Part shown: in pieces, positions 9,367 through 17,522 of the stretch
Position numbering within the stretch: the stretch's first letter is position 1
How the letters are laid out: each line of letters starts with the position of its first letter
From: Bifidobacterium breve
GTDB taxonomy: Bacteria; Acidobacteriota; Vicinamibacteria; Vicinamibacterales; CAVVIG01
NCBI GenBank assembly: GCA_943328785.2
Contig: CALQBJ020000005.1
Coordinates: 1-42,506, forward strand
Reading direction: 5' to 3'
Length of the DNA: 42,506 nucleotides
Notes under the pieces: model-generated
What the model was told of the DNA's origin: nothing
The model's database searches: none
What the model saw: only the letters and a program-made list of their open reading frames with translations
Program-made: the position numbers and the translations under genes

Positions 9367-10596
9367 ATGGCACTTGTACGACTCCACAAGACCGTGGGCG
9401 TGAAGGTGGGACGCGTCCAGGTTGGCGGCGGTGCGCCCATCGTCGTCCAGTCGATGACGATGACGGACACCGCGAATGCGGTGTCCACCGCAACGCAGTG
9501 CATCGAGCTCGCAGCCGCGGGCTCCGAGATGGTGCGCGTCACGGTGAACAATAACGAGGCCGCCGCGGCGGTGCCCGAGATCAAGCAGCGCATGCTCGAT
9601 GCCGGTTGCACGGCGCCGCTCATCGGCGACTTCCACTACAACGGTCACCTGCTGTTGACGCGGTACCCGGCCTGCGCCGAGGCGCTCGACAAGTACCGCA
9701 TCAACCCGGGCAACGTCGGCACCGGCAAGCGCCGTGACGAGCAGTTCTCGACCATCTGCCAGGTGGCGGTCGACCACGGCAGGCCCGTGCGCATCGGCGT
9801 CAACGGCGGCTCGCTCAACCAGGAACTGGTTGTCGCGAAGATGCAGGAGAACACCGACCGCAACCTCGGGAAGGAATCCGACGAGATCATCAACGAGTGC
9901 ATGGTGCTCTCGGCGATCGAGTCGACGGCGCTGGCCATCGAGAGCGGCCTGCGCAAGGACCAGATCATCATCTCGTGCAAGACGTCGCGTCCGCGCGACC
10001 TCATCGCGGTCTACCGCGCGCTGTCGAAGCAGACCGATCAGCCGCTGCACCTCGGGCTGACCGAGGCGGGGATGGGGACGAAGGGGCTCGTCTGGTCGTC
10101 GGCGGCGATGGGCGTGCTCCTCGCCGAAGGGATCGGCGACACGATTCGCGTGTCGCTGACGCCGCGGCCCGGCGGCGATCGACGCGAAGAGGTGTACGCG
10201 GCGTGCGAACTGCTGCAGTCGCTCGGCCTGCGGTCGTTCTCGCCAAGTGTCACCGCCTGCCCAGGGTGCGGCCGCACCACGAGCAGTACGTTCCAGGAAC
10301 TGGCCGAGGCCATTCAGAACTACATCCGCGAGCAGATGCCAACGTGGAAGGTCCAGTACGACGGCGTGGAAACCATGACGCTCGCCGTGATGGGATGTGT
10401 GGTGAACGGCCCCGGCGAGTCGAAAGCCGCGAACATCGGCATCAGCCTGCCCGGCACCGGTGAGGCGCCGAACTGCCCGATTTTCATCGACGGCCAGCAC
10501 CACTCGACGCTGCGCGGCACCTACGAAGAACTCGCAGCGGCCTTCCAGGCGCTCGTCGACGATTACGTGTCCACCCGCTATCCGAGGAAATCCTAA
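9367..10596 (+). CDS. ispG: 4-hydroxy-3-methylbut-2-en-1-yl diphosphate synthase (IspG/GcpE)
   Basis: 409 residues from ATG at 9367, with GAGGA four bases upstream. It converts methylerythritol cyclodiphosphate to HMBPP in the MEP isoprenoid pathway using a [4Fe-4S] cluster. The cluster ligands are visible: ACPGCGRT near residue 298 gives two Cys and [10 protein letters not shown] near 342 gives the third, plus the glutamate of the TYEELAAA region. The N-terminal TIM-barrel block [18 protein letters not shown] is characteristic. This is the short, single-barrel bacterial form. It overlaps or abuts recQ at its stop codon, so the two are co-transcribed. Confidence 0.97.
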   Translation: MALVRLHKTVGVKVGRVQVGGGAPIVVQSMTMTDTANAVSTATQCIELAAAGSEMVRVTVNNNEAAAAVPEIKQRMLDAGCTAPLIGDFHYNGHLLLTRYPACAEALDKYRINPGNVGTGKRRDEQFSTICQVAVDHGRPVRIGVNGGSLNQELVVAKMQENTDRNLGKESDEIINECMVLSAIESTALAIESGLRKDQIIISCKTSRPRDLIAVYRALSKQTDQPLHLGLTEAGMGTKGLVWSSAAMGVLLAEGIGDTIRVSLTPRPGGDRREEVYAACELLQSLGLRSFSPSVTACPGCGRTTSSTFQELAEAIQNYIREQMPTWKVQYDGVETMTLAVMGCVVNGPGESKAANIGISLPGTGEAPNCPIFIDGQHHSTLRGTYEELAAAFQALVDDYVSTRYPRKS

Positions 10597-12605
10597 TCAG
10601 CACGTACGACGCCGCCCTGCGCGATGCGCTGCACCGCGTCTGGGGATTCTCGGACTTCAGGCCGTTGCAGCGCGAAGCCATGCACGCCGTGCTGGAAGGA
10701 CGCGACAGCCTTGTCGTGCTGCCGACCGGCGGCGGCAAGTCGCTGTGCTTCCAGGCGCCGGCGCTGGTGATGGATCATGCCGCGGCAGGTGCGGCTGACG
10801 CCGACCTCGCGTCTGGTCCGGCTGAAGCCGGACACTACGCGGAGAGCGCGCCTGACCTGATCACCGTCGACGACGAGAGCCTGGGCTACGACGTCGACTT
10901 CGATGCGTTACCCGCCGCAGATGTCTCCCGTAGTGTCCGGCGTCAGCCGGACCGGGGCCGTCAGGGTTTCGCCGTCGTCGTGTCACCGCTCATCTCGTTG
11001 ATGAAGGATCAGGTCGACGGCCTGCGCGTCGATGGCGTCGAGGCGTGGTATCTCAACAGTACCCAGACCTCGGCCGAGCGCGACGAGGTCTTCGCCAGCC
11101 TGAAGGCCGATCGCTGCCGCCTCCTCTACGTCTCGCCCGAGCGGCTCGTGGGCGAGGGGAGTCAGGGCTTCCGCCGCATGCTGGCGAAGTGGGGCGTGCG
11201 GTTCGTCGCCGTCGACGAAGCGCACTGCATCAGCCAGTGGGGGCACGACTTCCGGCCGGAGTACCGGCAACTGGGGCGGCTGCGCGAAGACTTTCCTGGC
11301 GCGTCGTTCCACTGCTTCACCGCCACGGCCACCGAGCGCGTCCGGCACGACATCCTCACCGAACTCCGGCTGAACGATCCGCTCGTGCTCGTCGGCTCGT
11401 TCGACCGGCCGAACCTGGTCTACCGCGTCCTTCGCCGCGGCACGCTGAAGAAGCAGCTCAAGGTCATCCTGTCGCGGCACGACGGCGAGTCGGGCATCGT
11501 CTACTGCGGTTCGCGCCGCGAGGTGGAGGAACTGGCCGAGTGGCTGCGCGGCGAAGGGCACGAAGCGCTGCCGTATCACGCCGGCCTGTCCGACGCCATG
11601 CGTGCGAAGCACCAGGAAGCGTTCCTGCAGGAGCGCGCCGACATCATCGTCGCGACGGTGGCGTTCGGCATGGGCATCGACCGCTCGAACGTGCGCTTCG
11701 TCATTCATGCAAGCGCCCCGCGCTCGCCCGAGCACTACCAGCAGGAGGCCGGCCGCGCCGGCCGCGACGGCCTGGCGGCGGAGTGTGTGCTCATCTACTC
11801 CGGCGCCGACTTCGTGCGCTGGCGGCAGATGCTCGAGCAGAACGGCGAGTTCACCGACAGCGCGCGTGGCCTGCTGCGGGACATGGAGCGCTATGCCGCG
11901 GGCACGCACTGCCGCCACCGTTCGCTCGTCGAATACTTCGGCCAAGCCTGGACACGTCAGGAGTGCGGCGCCTGCGACTGGTGCCTGAAGGAACTGGACG
12001 CGGTCGACGACTCGACGACGGTCGCCCGCAAGGTGCTGTCGTGCGTGGCGCGCGTGAGCCAGCGCTACGGACTCGCCCACGTCGCCGATGTGCTGCTCGG
12101 CAAGGCGAACGAGAAGGTGGTGGCCTACGGTCATGCCGAGCTGTCCACCTTCGGCCTGCTGAAACACGAAACGCCGGCGGCGGTGCGCGGCTACATCGAA
12201 CAGCTCGTGGCCGGCGGCTGGCTGGCCCGCGAAGGGGAGCCGTACCCGATTCTGAAACTCACGGCGCAGGGCGCGGTGCTGCTGAAGGGTGACGGCACGT
12301 GCGCGCTGTTCCGCGAGCAGGTCCCGGTGAAGGGCAAGAGCCGGACGCGCGGGGCAGGTGCCGCCAGCTTCGGCGGCGACCCGAATCTGTTCGACAAGCT
12401 GCGCGAGGTGCGCACGCGCATCGCGCGCGAACGCGGCGTGCCGCCGTACGTCATCTTCCACGACACCACGCTGCAGCAGATGGCCGAACGCCGGCCGTCC
12501 ACGGTCGACGACCTGCGCGACATCTACGGTGTCGGCACGAAGAAAGCCGCCGACTTCGGCGACGAGTTCCTCGACGCCATCAGAACGTTCCACCGGCCGG
12601 AATAG
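10596..12605 (+). CDS. recQ: ATP-dependent DNA helicase RecQ with an in-frame repeat-derived insertion and a non-canonical start
   Basis: RecQ unwinds DNA 3' to 5' in recombination and fork repair. The conserved motif 0 (FSDFRPLQREA) is encoded at about 10647-10679, upstream of the first TTG (10665) and ATG (10680). No ATG, GTG or TTG precedes it in frame, so those cannot be the true start. The best candidate is ATC at 10596, overlapping the ispG stop as TAATC, six bases after GAGGAA. From there: Walker A LPTGGGKS at residues 42-49, an extra segment at about residues 63-123 not found in ordinary RecQ, then VVVSPLISLMKDQ, DEAH (VAVDEAHCISQWGHDF), the GRAGRDG motif VI, a Cys4 zinc site (HCRHR..CGACDWC), winged helix and a C-terminal HRDC domain. 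The insertion carries two inverted copies of a palindromic repeat. CTG at 10617 is an alternative start. Confidence 0.93.
   Translation: MSTYDAALRDALHRVWGFSDFRPLQREAMHAVLEGRDSLVVLPTGGGKSLCFQAPALVMDHAAAGAADADLASGPAEAGHYAESAPDLITVDDESLGYDVDFDALPAADVSRSVRRQPDRGRQGFAVVVSPLISLMKDQVDGLRVDGVEAWYLNSTQTSAERDEVFASLKADRCRLLYVSPERLVGEGSQGFRRMLAKWGVRFVAVDEAHCISQWGHDFRPEYRQLGRLREDFPGASFHCFTATATERVRHDILTELRLNDPLVLVGSFDRPNLVYRVLRRGTLKKQLKVILSRHDGESGIVYCGSRREVEELAEWLRGEGHEALPYHAGLSDAMRAKHQEAFLQERADIIVATVAFGMGIDRSNVRFVIHASAPRSPEHYQQEAGRAGRDGLAAECVLIYSGADFVRWRQMLEQNGEFTDSARGLLRDMERYAAGTHCRHRSLVEYFGQAWTRQECGACDWCLKELDAVDDSTTVARKVLSCVARVSQRYGLAHVADVLLGKANEKVVAYGHAELSTFGLLKHETPAAVRGYIEQLVAGGWLAREGEPYPILKLTAQGAVLLKGDGTCALFREQVPVKGKSRTRGAGAASFGGDPNLFDKLREVRTRIARERGVPPYVIFHDTTLQQMAERRPSTVDDLRDIYGVGTKKAADFGDEFLDAIRTFHRPE
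10816..10838 (-). repeat. 23-bp palindromic repeat, copy A (inside recQ)
   Basis: Palindromic core of 8-bp arms around TC or GA, GTCCGGCT-GA-AGCCGGAC in plus reading at 10816-10833, followed by ACTAC. On the minus strand it is identical over 23 bases to the copy at 28970-28992. In recQ it is translated as SGPAEAGHY. Confidence 0.85.
10930..10952 (+). repeat. 23-bp palindromic repeat, copy B (inside recQ)
   Basis: GTAGT followed by GTCCGGCG-TC-AGCCGGAC. It differs from copies A and C at one position in 23 and is inverted relative to copy A, 91 bp away. The A-B pair spans 137 bp and fits a REP/BIME-like arrangement within the coding sequence. Confidence 0.82.
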
Positions 12606-12662
12606 CCCGCTACAACCCGCAGTCTGTCATCACCCATCGCCAAAGAGCAGTCAGGTTTCCCT

Positions 12663-13109
12663 ATGACCACGACACCGCCCCCGACCACGAGCCTGCCGCT
12701 GCCTTACGGCGCGCCGCTCACACTCGACGTCGCCAAGCGCATCATGGCCGCGGCCGAGCAGGAAGCCGCCGCCCACCACTGGCCGATGGCGATTGCCATC
12801 GTCGACAGCACCGCGCATCTGGTGATCTTCCAGCGCGCCGACAACACGCAACTCGGGAGCATGGACGTGTCGATCGCGAAGGCGATGACCGCCGTGAAGT
12901 TCCGCCGCGCCACGAAGATCTTCGAGGATGCAATGGCTGCTGGCGGCGCAGGCCTGCGCCTGTCGACCATGCCTGGCATGGCCGCGCTCGAAGGCGGCGT
13001 GCCGATTGTCGTGGGCGGCCAGGTGGTCGGCGCCATCGGCGTATCGGGCATGCTGTCCACCCAGGACGCGCAGGTGGCGGCCGCCGGACTCGCCGCGCTC
13101 AACGTCTGA
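12663..13109 (+). CDS. GlcG/HbpS-family (DUF336) haem-binding-like protein
   Basis: 148 residues from ATG at 12663. The sequence has the family layout: LTLDVAKRIMAAAEQEA helix, MAIAIVDSTAHLVIFQRAD strand pair, a conserved SIAKAMTAVKFRR helix, then LEGGVPIVVGGQVVGAIGVSGM and a final helix. No signal peptide is seen, so it is probably cytoplasmic. Relatives include GlcG of the glycolate locus and the haem-binding HbpS; the actual ligand here is unknown. No glycolate oxidase genes are nearby. It lies 57 bp after recQ with no clear terminator between, so read-through from recQ is possible. Confidence 0.85.
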   Translation: MTTTPPPTTSLPLPYGAPLTLDVAKRIMAAAEQEAAAHHWPMAIAIVDSTAHLVIFQRADNTQLGSMDVSIAKAMTAVKFRRATKIFEDAMAAGGAGLRLSTMPGMAALEGGVPIVVGGQVVGAIGVSGMLSTQDAQVAAAGLAALNV

Positions 13110-13163
13110 GCACCGAGGGCGGGGACCGATGGCGAACGAACCTGAGCCCGGCCAGCCCGGTGC

Positions 13164-13200
13164 TGCCGGCCGTGCCACCCAGGGTGTGGCACGGCCGGCA
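13164..13200. terminator. Strong hairpin between convergent genes (candidate bidirectional terminator)
   Basis: Perfect 15-bp arms TGCCGGCCGTGCCAC (13164-13178) and its reverse complement (13186-13200), with a 7-nt loop CCAGGGT. It lies between the GlcG-like gene (plus) and the amidase (minus). No T-tract follows on either strand, so it may be a transcript-end stabiliser or a protein site instead of a classic intrinsic terminator. Confidence 0.55.
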
Positions 13201-13457
13201 GAACCTGTCGAACGACGTCTCGATGTTCGTGAACATGTTCGATCGGCCCGATGCCGATGACGATCCCGACGAGTGGCGGTTCCCGGCCGACACCCCGGAA
13301 CATCCCATTCCGCTTCAGCTGATCCGTTTGTCCTGACGCTCTGGACGGCCGACCTCGCTGTCGCCGCACTCGCTGGACGATCTGCGCGCCGTGAGAGACG
13401 TGCTCGAACGCGCGCAGCTCTTCGCCGGCATCAACCCCGTGCCCCGAACCGTTCGCC
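13184..13457 (+). other. Region without a recognised gene; possible coding remnant
   Basis: The 348 bp between the GlcG-like stop (13109) and the amidase stop (13458) contain no gene I recognise. One plus frame reads protein-like on both sides of an in-frame TGA at 13334-13336: MFDRPDADDDPDEWRFPA before it and LDDLRAVRDVLERAQLFAGI after it. There is no ribosome-binding site before the possible starts at 13184 (GTG) or 13223 (ATG). A decayed gene is the simplest reading, at low confidence. Confidence 0.25.
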
Positions 13458-15047
13458 CTACCTGGCGATGAGCGACGGCGTCGTCTTCGGCGCACGCCTC
13501 GGAGCAACGAGCCGCTCGTAGGCGTAGGCCACCTTCAACAGCGTCGGTTCACTCCACGGCTGTCCCAGCAGTTCCATGCCGATGGGGAGCCCGTCAGTGG
13601 TGAAGCCCGCAGGCATGCTCAGCGCCGGATAGCCGGTCGTTGCGCTCAACTGACAGTTCGAGCCCCCCTGCGGTTGCCCAATCAACGCCGGCTTGCGGCG
13701 CAGTGTGGGATAGACGAATGCGGTGATGTTCTGGCGGCGCATCTGCGTCGCCACCGCGTCGCGTACATCATCGCGCCTGGCGAGTGTGGCCGTGTAGGCG
13801 GCCGAATGGCGCTCCGTCACCTGGTCGGCGCGCTTCAACACGCTCTCGACGGCCGGATGATACTTCCCGCCCGACAGGATCTCGGTGAGCGAATGGACCG
13901 GGGCGGAGGGATAGGCTGACAGGAAGTCGAGCAGGTCGAACTTGAACTCGGCGTTGATGACGCTGGTGTTCTGCAGCAGTTCTTCGAGATCCGGGAACGG
14001 CACCTCGACGATGCCGGCGCCGAGCGAGCGCAGATCCTCGAGCGCCGTGCGGACGATGCGCGCCGCCTCTTCGTCTTCTGGCGCGGTGCCGAAGAGCGGC
14101 GTCAGCACGCCGATGGTGACGTCGCCAAGACTGGCGTCTCCCACACTGCCGTTGTAGCTGCGCGGAATGTGTTCGGCGCTCGCGCTCGTCGTGGAATCTG
14201 CCGGATCGACCCCGACGGTGTAGTCGAGCATCAGGTAGAGGTCGGTGACCGTGCGCGCCAGTGGCCCGCCAATATCCTGCGTATGCGCGAGCGGCACGAT
14301 GCCGCTGCGGCTCGACAGCCCCGCCGTGCCGCGCAGCCCGAACAGGTTGTTCTCCGAGGCCGGATTGCGGATGGAGCCGCAGGTGTCGGTGCCCATGCCC
14401 GCCGCGGCGAAGCTCGCCGCAACCGCGGCCGCCGTGCCGCCACTCGAGCCGCCCGGGTTACGCGTCGGGTCGTACGGATTGCGCGTCTGGCCGCCAGCGG
14501 AGCTGATGGACGTGATGCCGTAGGCGAGTTCGTGCAGGTTCGTCTTGCCGATGATGACCGCGCCCGCGTCCTTCAACCGCTTCACCATGAAGGCGTCGCG
14601 TCCGGTCTGGAAGCCGGCCAGCGCCGACGAGCCCGCTGTGGTCGGCATGTCCTCCGTGGCGTAGTTGTCCTTCACCACGATCGGAATGCCGTGCAGCGGC
14701 CCGCGCACGCGTCCGGCACGCCGTTCGGCGTCGAGCGCCGCGGCCTCGTCGAGCGCCCGCGGGTTGAGCGTGATGATGGCGTTCAGCTTCGGACCGTCCT
14801 GGTCGTACGCACGAATGCGATCGAGGTACTTCTGCACGAGGTCGCGCGACGTGACCGTGCCGATGCGCTGCGCGGCCAGCAGGTCGACGATGCTCTTCTC
14901 GAACACGTCGAAGGTGGCGGTTGGCGCCGCGGCCGGCAGCGGCGCCAGCGCACCGAACGGCTGCTGCGGCGCCTGCGCCGAGAGGCCGATGGCCGCTGCC
15001 AGTGCAGCTCCGGTCACTGCCCATGCGGTCCTGTTCCTGAACGTCAC
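13458..15047 (-). CDS. Secreted amidase (amidase signature family)
   Basis: 529 residues from GTG at 15047; the start is supported by AAGGAGGG three bases upstream. Residues 1-25 are a signal peptide ([16 protein letters not shown]), which is unusual for GatA-like enzymes and places this one in the periplasm. The amidase-signature triad is visible: Lys in [10 protein letters not shown] (near residue 124), the cis-Ser in [14 protein letters not shown], and the nucleophilic Ser in [10 protein letters not shown]. The family hydrolyses carboxamides. The lack of GatB/GatC neighbours and the export signal argue against a role in tRNA amidation. Substrate unknown. It diverges from purT. Confidence 0.93.
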   Translation of the reverse strand: MTFRNRTAWAVTGAALAAAIGLSAQAPQQPFGALAPLPAAAPTATFDVFEKSIVDLLAAQRIGTVTSRDLVQKYLDRIRAYDQDGPKLNAIITLNPRALDEAAALDAERRAGRVRGPLHGIPIVVKDNYATEDMPTTAGSSALAGFQTGRDAFMVKRLKDAGAVIIGKTNLHELAYGITSISSAGGQTRNPYDPTRNPGGSSGGTAAAVAASFAAAGMGTDTCGSIRNPASENNLFGLRGTAGLSSRSGIVPLAHTQDIGGPLARTVTDLYLMLDYTVGVDPADSTTSASAEHIPRSYNGSVGDASLGDVTIGVLTPLFGTAPEDEEAARIVRTALEDLRSLGAGIVEVPFPDLEELLQNTSVINAEFKFDLLDFLSAYPSAPVHSLTEILSGGKYHPAVESVLKRADQVTERHSAAYTATLARRDDVRDAVATQMRRQNITAFVYPTLRRKPALIGQPQGGSNCQLSATTGYPALSMPAGFTTDGLPIGMELLGQPWSEPTLLKVAYAYERLVAPRRAPKTTPSLIAR

Positions 15048-15159
15048 ACGCCCTCCTTTGTCTTCGTCGCAGTCCGACGCGAATTCTCGCGGACGGGTCC
15101 GTGCATGCCGGCCGGCCGCTGCCTGCCCGAAGTGTATGCTGTCCGCGGAGAGTCATCAG

Positions 15160-16341
15160 ATGAGTCGCATCGGTACGCCGCTGTCGCCCACCGCCCTTCG
15201 CGTGATGTTCCTCGGTGGAGGAGAGCTCGGCAAGGAAGTGGTGATCGAGCTGCAGCGGCTCGGGGTCGAGACGATCGTGGTCGATCGCTACCCGCATGCA
15301 CCGGCACACCAGGTGGCGCATCGCTCGTATGTCATCGATATGACCGATGCCGCCGCACTGCGTGCGCTGGTCGAGCGGGAACGGCCGCACCTGCTGGTGC
15401 CCGAGATCGAGGCCATTGCCACCGACGAACTCGTGCGGATCGAGGCGGCCGGCCTGACGCGCGTCATTCCCACCGCATTCGCGGCGCACACCACGATGAA
15501 CCGCGAGCGCATTCGCCGGATGGCGGCCGAAGAGCTGCAGCTCCCGACGTCGCCCTACGCATTTGCGTCGTCGCTCGAGGAACTGCGCGGCGCGGTCGGG
15601 AAGATCGGGTACCCGTGTTTCGTGAAGCCGGTCATGTCCTCATCCGGGAAAGGGCAGAGCCGGCTGACGGGACCAGACGACGTCGAGCGCGCGTGGGCGT
15701 ACGCGCTGTCCGGTGGACGCGTGAAGCAACCGCGCGTCATCGTCGAGGGGCAGGTGTCGTTCGATTTCGAAGTGACCCTGCTCACCGTGCGCGCGGGCAG
15801 CACGCATTTCTGCGAGCCGATCGGGCACGTGCAGGTGGACGGCGACTACGTGGAGAGCTGGCAGCCGCAGGCGATGAGTGCGCCGGCGCTGGCGCGGGCG
15901 CAGGAGATTGCCGGTGCCGTGACGTCGGCACTCGGCGGTGTGGGCATCTTCGGCGTCGAGTTGTTCGTATCGGGCGATGAGGTCTGGTTCTCGGAGGTGT
16001 CGCCGCGTCCGCACGACACCGGGCTCGTGACGCTGGTCTCGCAGGTGCAGAGCGAGTTCGCGCTGCACGCGCGGGCCATTCTCGGCCTGCCCGTCGACAC
16101 GTCGCTGCGCGCGCCCGGCGCGAGCGCCGTCATCTACGGCGGACTCGACGCGACAGCCATTGTGTTCGACGGCGTCGCCGACGCCCTGGCCGTGCCGCAG
16201 ACCGAGGTGCGCCTGTTTGGCAAGCCCGAGAGTTTCCGGACGCGCCGCATGGGGGTGGCGCTGGCGCGCGGCGCCGATACCGGCGAAGCGCGGGCGCGGG
16301 CGAAGCAGGCCGCGTCGCTCGTGATCCCCCGGTTCGACTAA
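15160..16341 (+). CDS. purT: Formate-dependent phosphoribosylglycinamide formyltransferase PurT
   Basis: 393 residues from ATG at 15160, close to the 392 of the E. coli enzyme. It makes formyl-GAR from GAR, formate and ATP in purine synthesis. The N-terminal Rossmann-like part has [21 protein letters not shown]. The ATP-grasp domain has [17 protein letters not shown] (ATP-binding Lys and glycine loop), [17 protein letters not shown], and metal-ligand acids in [25 protein letters not shown]. The residue pattern is that of PurT, not PurK (NPRPHNS-type in PurK). No other purine gene is adjacent. It converges on the Cys-rich gene with only 22 bp between stops. Confidence 0.96.
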   Translation: MSRIGTPLSPTALRVMFLGGGELGKEVVIELQRLGVETIVVDRYPHAPAHQVAHRSYVIDMTDAAALRALVERERPHLLVPEIEAIATDELVRIEAAGLTRVIPTAFAAHTTMNRERIRRMAAEELQLPTSPYAFASSLEELRGAVGKIGYPCFVKPVMSSSGKGQSRLTGPDDVERAWAYALSGGRVKQPRVIVEGQVSFDFEVTLLTVRAGSTHFCEPIGHVQVDGDYVESWQPQAMSAPALARAQEIAGAVTSALGGVGIFGVELFVSGDEVWFSEVSPRPHDTGLVTLVSQVQSEFALHARAILGLPVDTSLRAPGASAVIYGGLDATAIVFDGVADALAVPQTEVRLFGKPESFRTRRMGVALARGADTGEARARAKQAASLVIPRFD

Positions 16342-16361
16342 CGCTCACCGCGAGCGGTTAG
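16338..16361. terminator. Candidate bidirectional terminator hairpin between purT and the Cys-rich gene
   Basis: CTAA-CGCTC (16338-16346) pairs with GAGCG-TTAG (16352-16361, one bulged G) around a 5-nt loop ACCGC. It starts within the purT stop codon and ends just before the stop of the convergent gene. No long T-run. Confidence 0.4.
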
Positions 16362-16363
16362 CG

Positions 16364-16834
16364 CTACTTGGCGTCCGCCGTGTGGCCGGCGTGCGGGTCG
16401 GCGGCGTCGCCGGCCTTCATGTTCGCGCAGCAACCACCGGCCGCCTTGTCGTCCGCCTTCGCGGTCGCGCCGTGGCTCATGCCGGCACAGCAGCCTGCGG
16501 CGGCCGCGCCGTCGGCCTTCGCTGCGGCTCCGTGGTTCATGCCGGCGCAGCATCCGGCGCCGTGGTCCATCGGCTTCGCTTCGGCCTTCGCCGCGGGCGC
16601 CGCCTGGTGCTCGGCGTGATCGGCTGCGGCCCCAGCCTTGGCCGCCATGGTGCCGCAACAGCCGCCCCCGGCCGCGTGATTCACCGCGTCAGTGCCGGTT
16701 TTTCCGCAGCAGGCGCTGGTTGGTGCTGACGCCGACGTCTCGGCGGGTTGCTGCGCGCCGAGCGTGGCCGACGCGAGTACAAGAACTGCGGTAGCAACAA
16801 ATACGGGCACTGAGAGGTAGGAAAGGCGACGCAT
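16364..16834 (-). CDS. Secreted Cys/Met/His-rich low-complexity protein, putative metal binder
   Basis: 156 residues from ATG at 16834, with GGAGGG six bases upstream; a longer reading from 16861 lacks a signal peptide start. Residues 1-27 are a signal peptide (FVATAVLVLASATLGAQ). The mature part is Ala/Gly/Lys-rich and contains five CC units: ACCGKT, GCCGTM, GCCAGM, GCCAGM and GCCANM, alternating with Met/His pieces MDHGAG, MNHGAA, MSHGAT and a C-terminal HAGH. Paired Cys with nearby Met and His are typical ligands for soft metals such as copper(I). I do not recognise a named family. A periplasmic copper or silver buffer, or a cross-linked structural protein, is inference only. No metal exporter or sensor is adjacent. 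Confidence 0.8.
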   Translation of the reverse strand: MRRLSYLSVPVFVATAVLVLASATLGAQQPAETSASAPTSACCGKTGTDAVNHAAGGGCCGTMAAKAGAAADHAEHQAAPAAKAEAKPMDHGAGCCAGMNHGAAAKADGAAAAGCCAGMSHGATAKADDKAAGGCCANMKAGDAADPHAGHTADAK

Positions 16835-16965
16835 GGATCCCTCCTTGTAGAACACGGACAAGAGCCGTTGGGGAACGGTTCTGCATCATGTACGCCAGAG
16901 TGTTGGGCGGCGTCAGGCTCGGGTGGAGGGCGTCGCTGCCGCCCTTCAGGGCGGCGAGATCGGGT

Positions 16966-17385
16966 CTAGTGGACCGTGTAGGGTTCGTGCAGGGCGAAGT
17001 GCGCGATCTCGACGTCGAAGGGTTCGCCGCCTTCGGTCCCCATCGAGTAGGTGCCGCGCATGACACCGGTCGACGTTTTGAGCGCGCAGCCCGACGTGTA
17101 CGTGAACGACTCGCCTGGCGTCAGCACCGGCTGCTCACCGACCACGCCCGGACCACGCACCTCTTCGGTGTGCCCGGTGGCGTCGGTGATGACCCAGTGA
17201 CGGCTCAGCAACTGCACGGTGTCGTCACCCTCGTTGGTGATCTTGATCGTGTAGTGGAAGAACCAGTGGCTCTGGAACGGCTGGGAGTGGCCCGGCGCGT
17301 AGTGGGATTCCACTTCGACACGCACGTTGTTCGTGACCGCTTCCGACGACGAGACGTGCATCGGTTGATTCTTGATATGTGGCAT
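16966..17385 (-). CDS. apaG: ApaG domain protein
   Basis: 139 residues from ATG at 17385; TTG at 17394 and ATG at 17361 are alternatives, and none has a clear ribosome-binding site. The fibronectin-III-like ApaG fold is recognised from HWFFHYTIKITNEG, then SRHWVITDATGHTEEVRGPGVVGEQPVLTPGE, FTYTSGCALKTSTGVMRGTY and a final FDVEIAHFALHEP. ApaG is linked to cobalt/magnesium efflux phenotypes in enterobacteria, but its biochemical role is unsettled. It is not next to apaH or ksgA here. The start lies 137 bp from the divergent LolA-like gene. Confidence 0.94.
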   Translation of the reverse strand: MPHIKNQPMHVSSSEAVTNNVRVEVESHYAPGHSQPFQSHWFFHYTIKITNEGDDTVQLLSRHWVITDATGHTEEVRGPGVVGEQPVLTPGESFTYTSGCALKTSTGVMRGTYSMGTEGGEPFDVEIAHFALHEPYTVH

Positions 17386-17522
17386 CGGGGGCAAGCGCGC
17401 GCCGCGCGTTAGATTTACATAGTAGCAGTGTTCAGCTGGCGGCCGCGTGTGCGCCGCCGATCAGCGCCGAGGAACTTCATGGTTTTGGAGTGCGTCTGAT
17501 AGGGTCAAACGGTCGCCACCAT

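Noticed and set aside
10983-12593. 536-residue minus-strand open frame opposite recQ
   Set aside because: Antisense shadow of a clear RecQ sequence; no ribosome-binding site or recognisable domain.
13099-13308. Minus-strand CRPCH haem motif suggesting a small cytochrome
   Set aside because: Falls in the arm of the GC-rich hairpin; no cytochrome fold or signal peptide around it.
13334-13336. In-frame TGA read as selenocysteine
   Set aside because: No recognised selenoprotein family and no clear SECIS hairpin directly after the TGA; a decayed frame is simpler.
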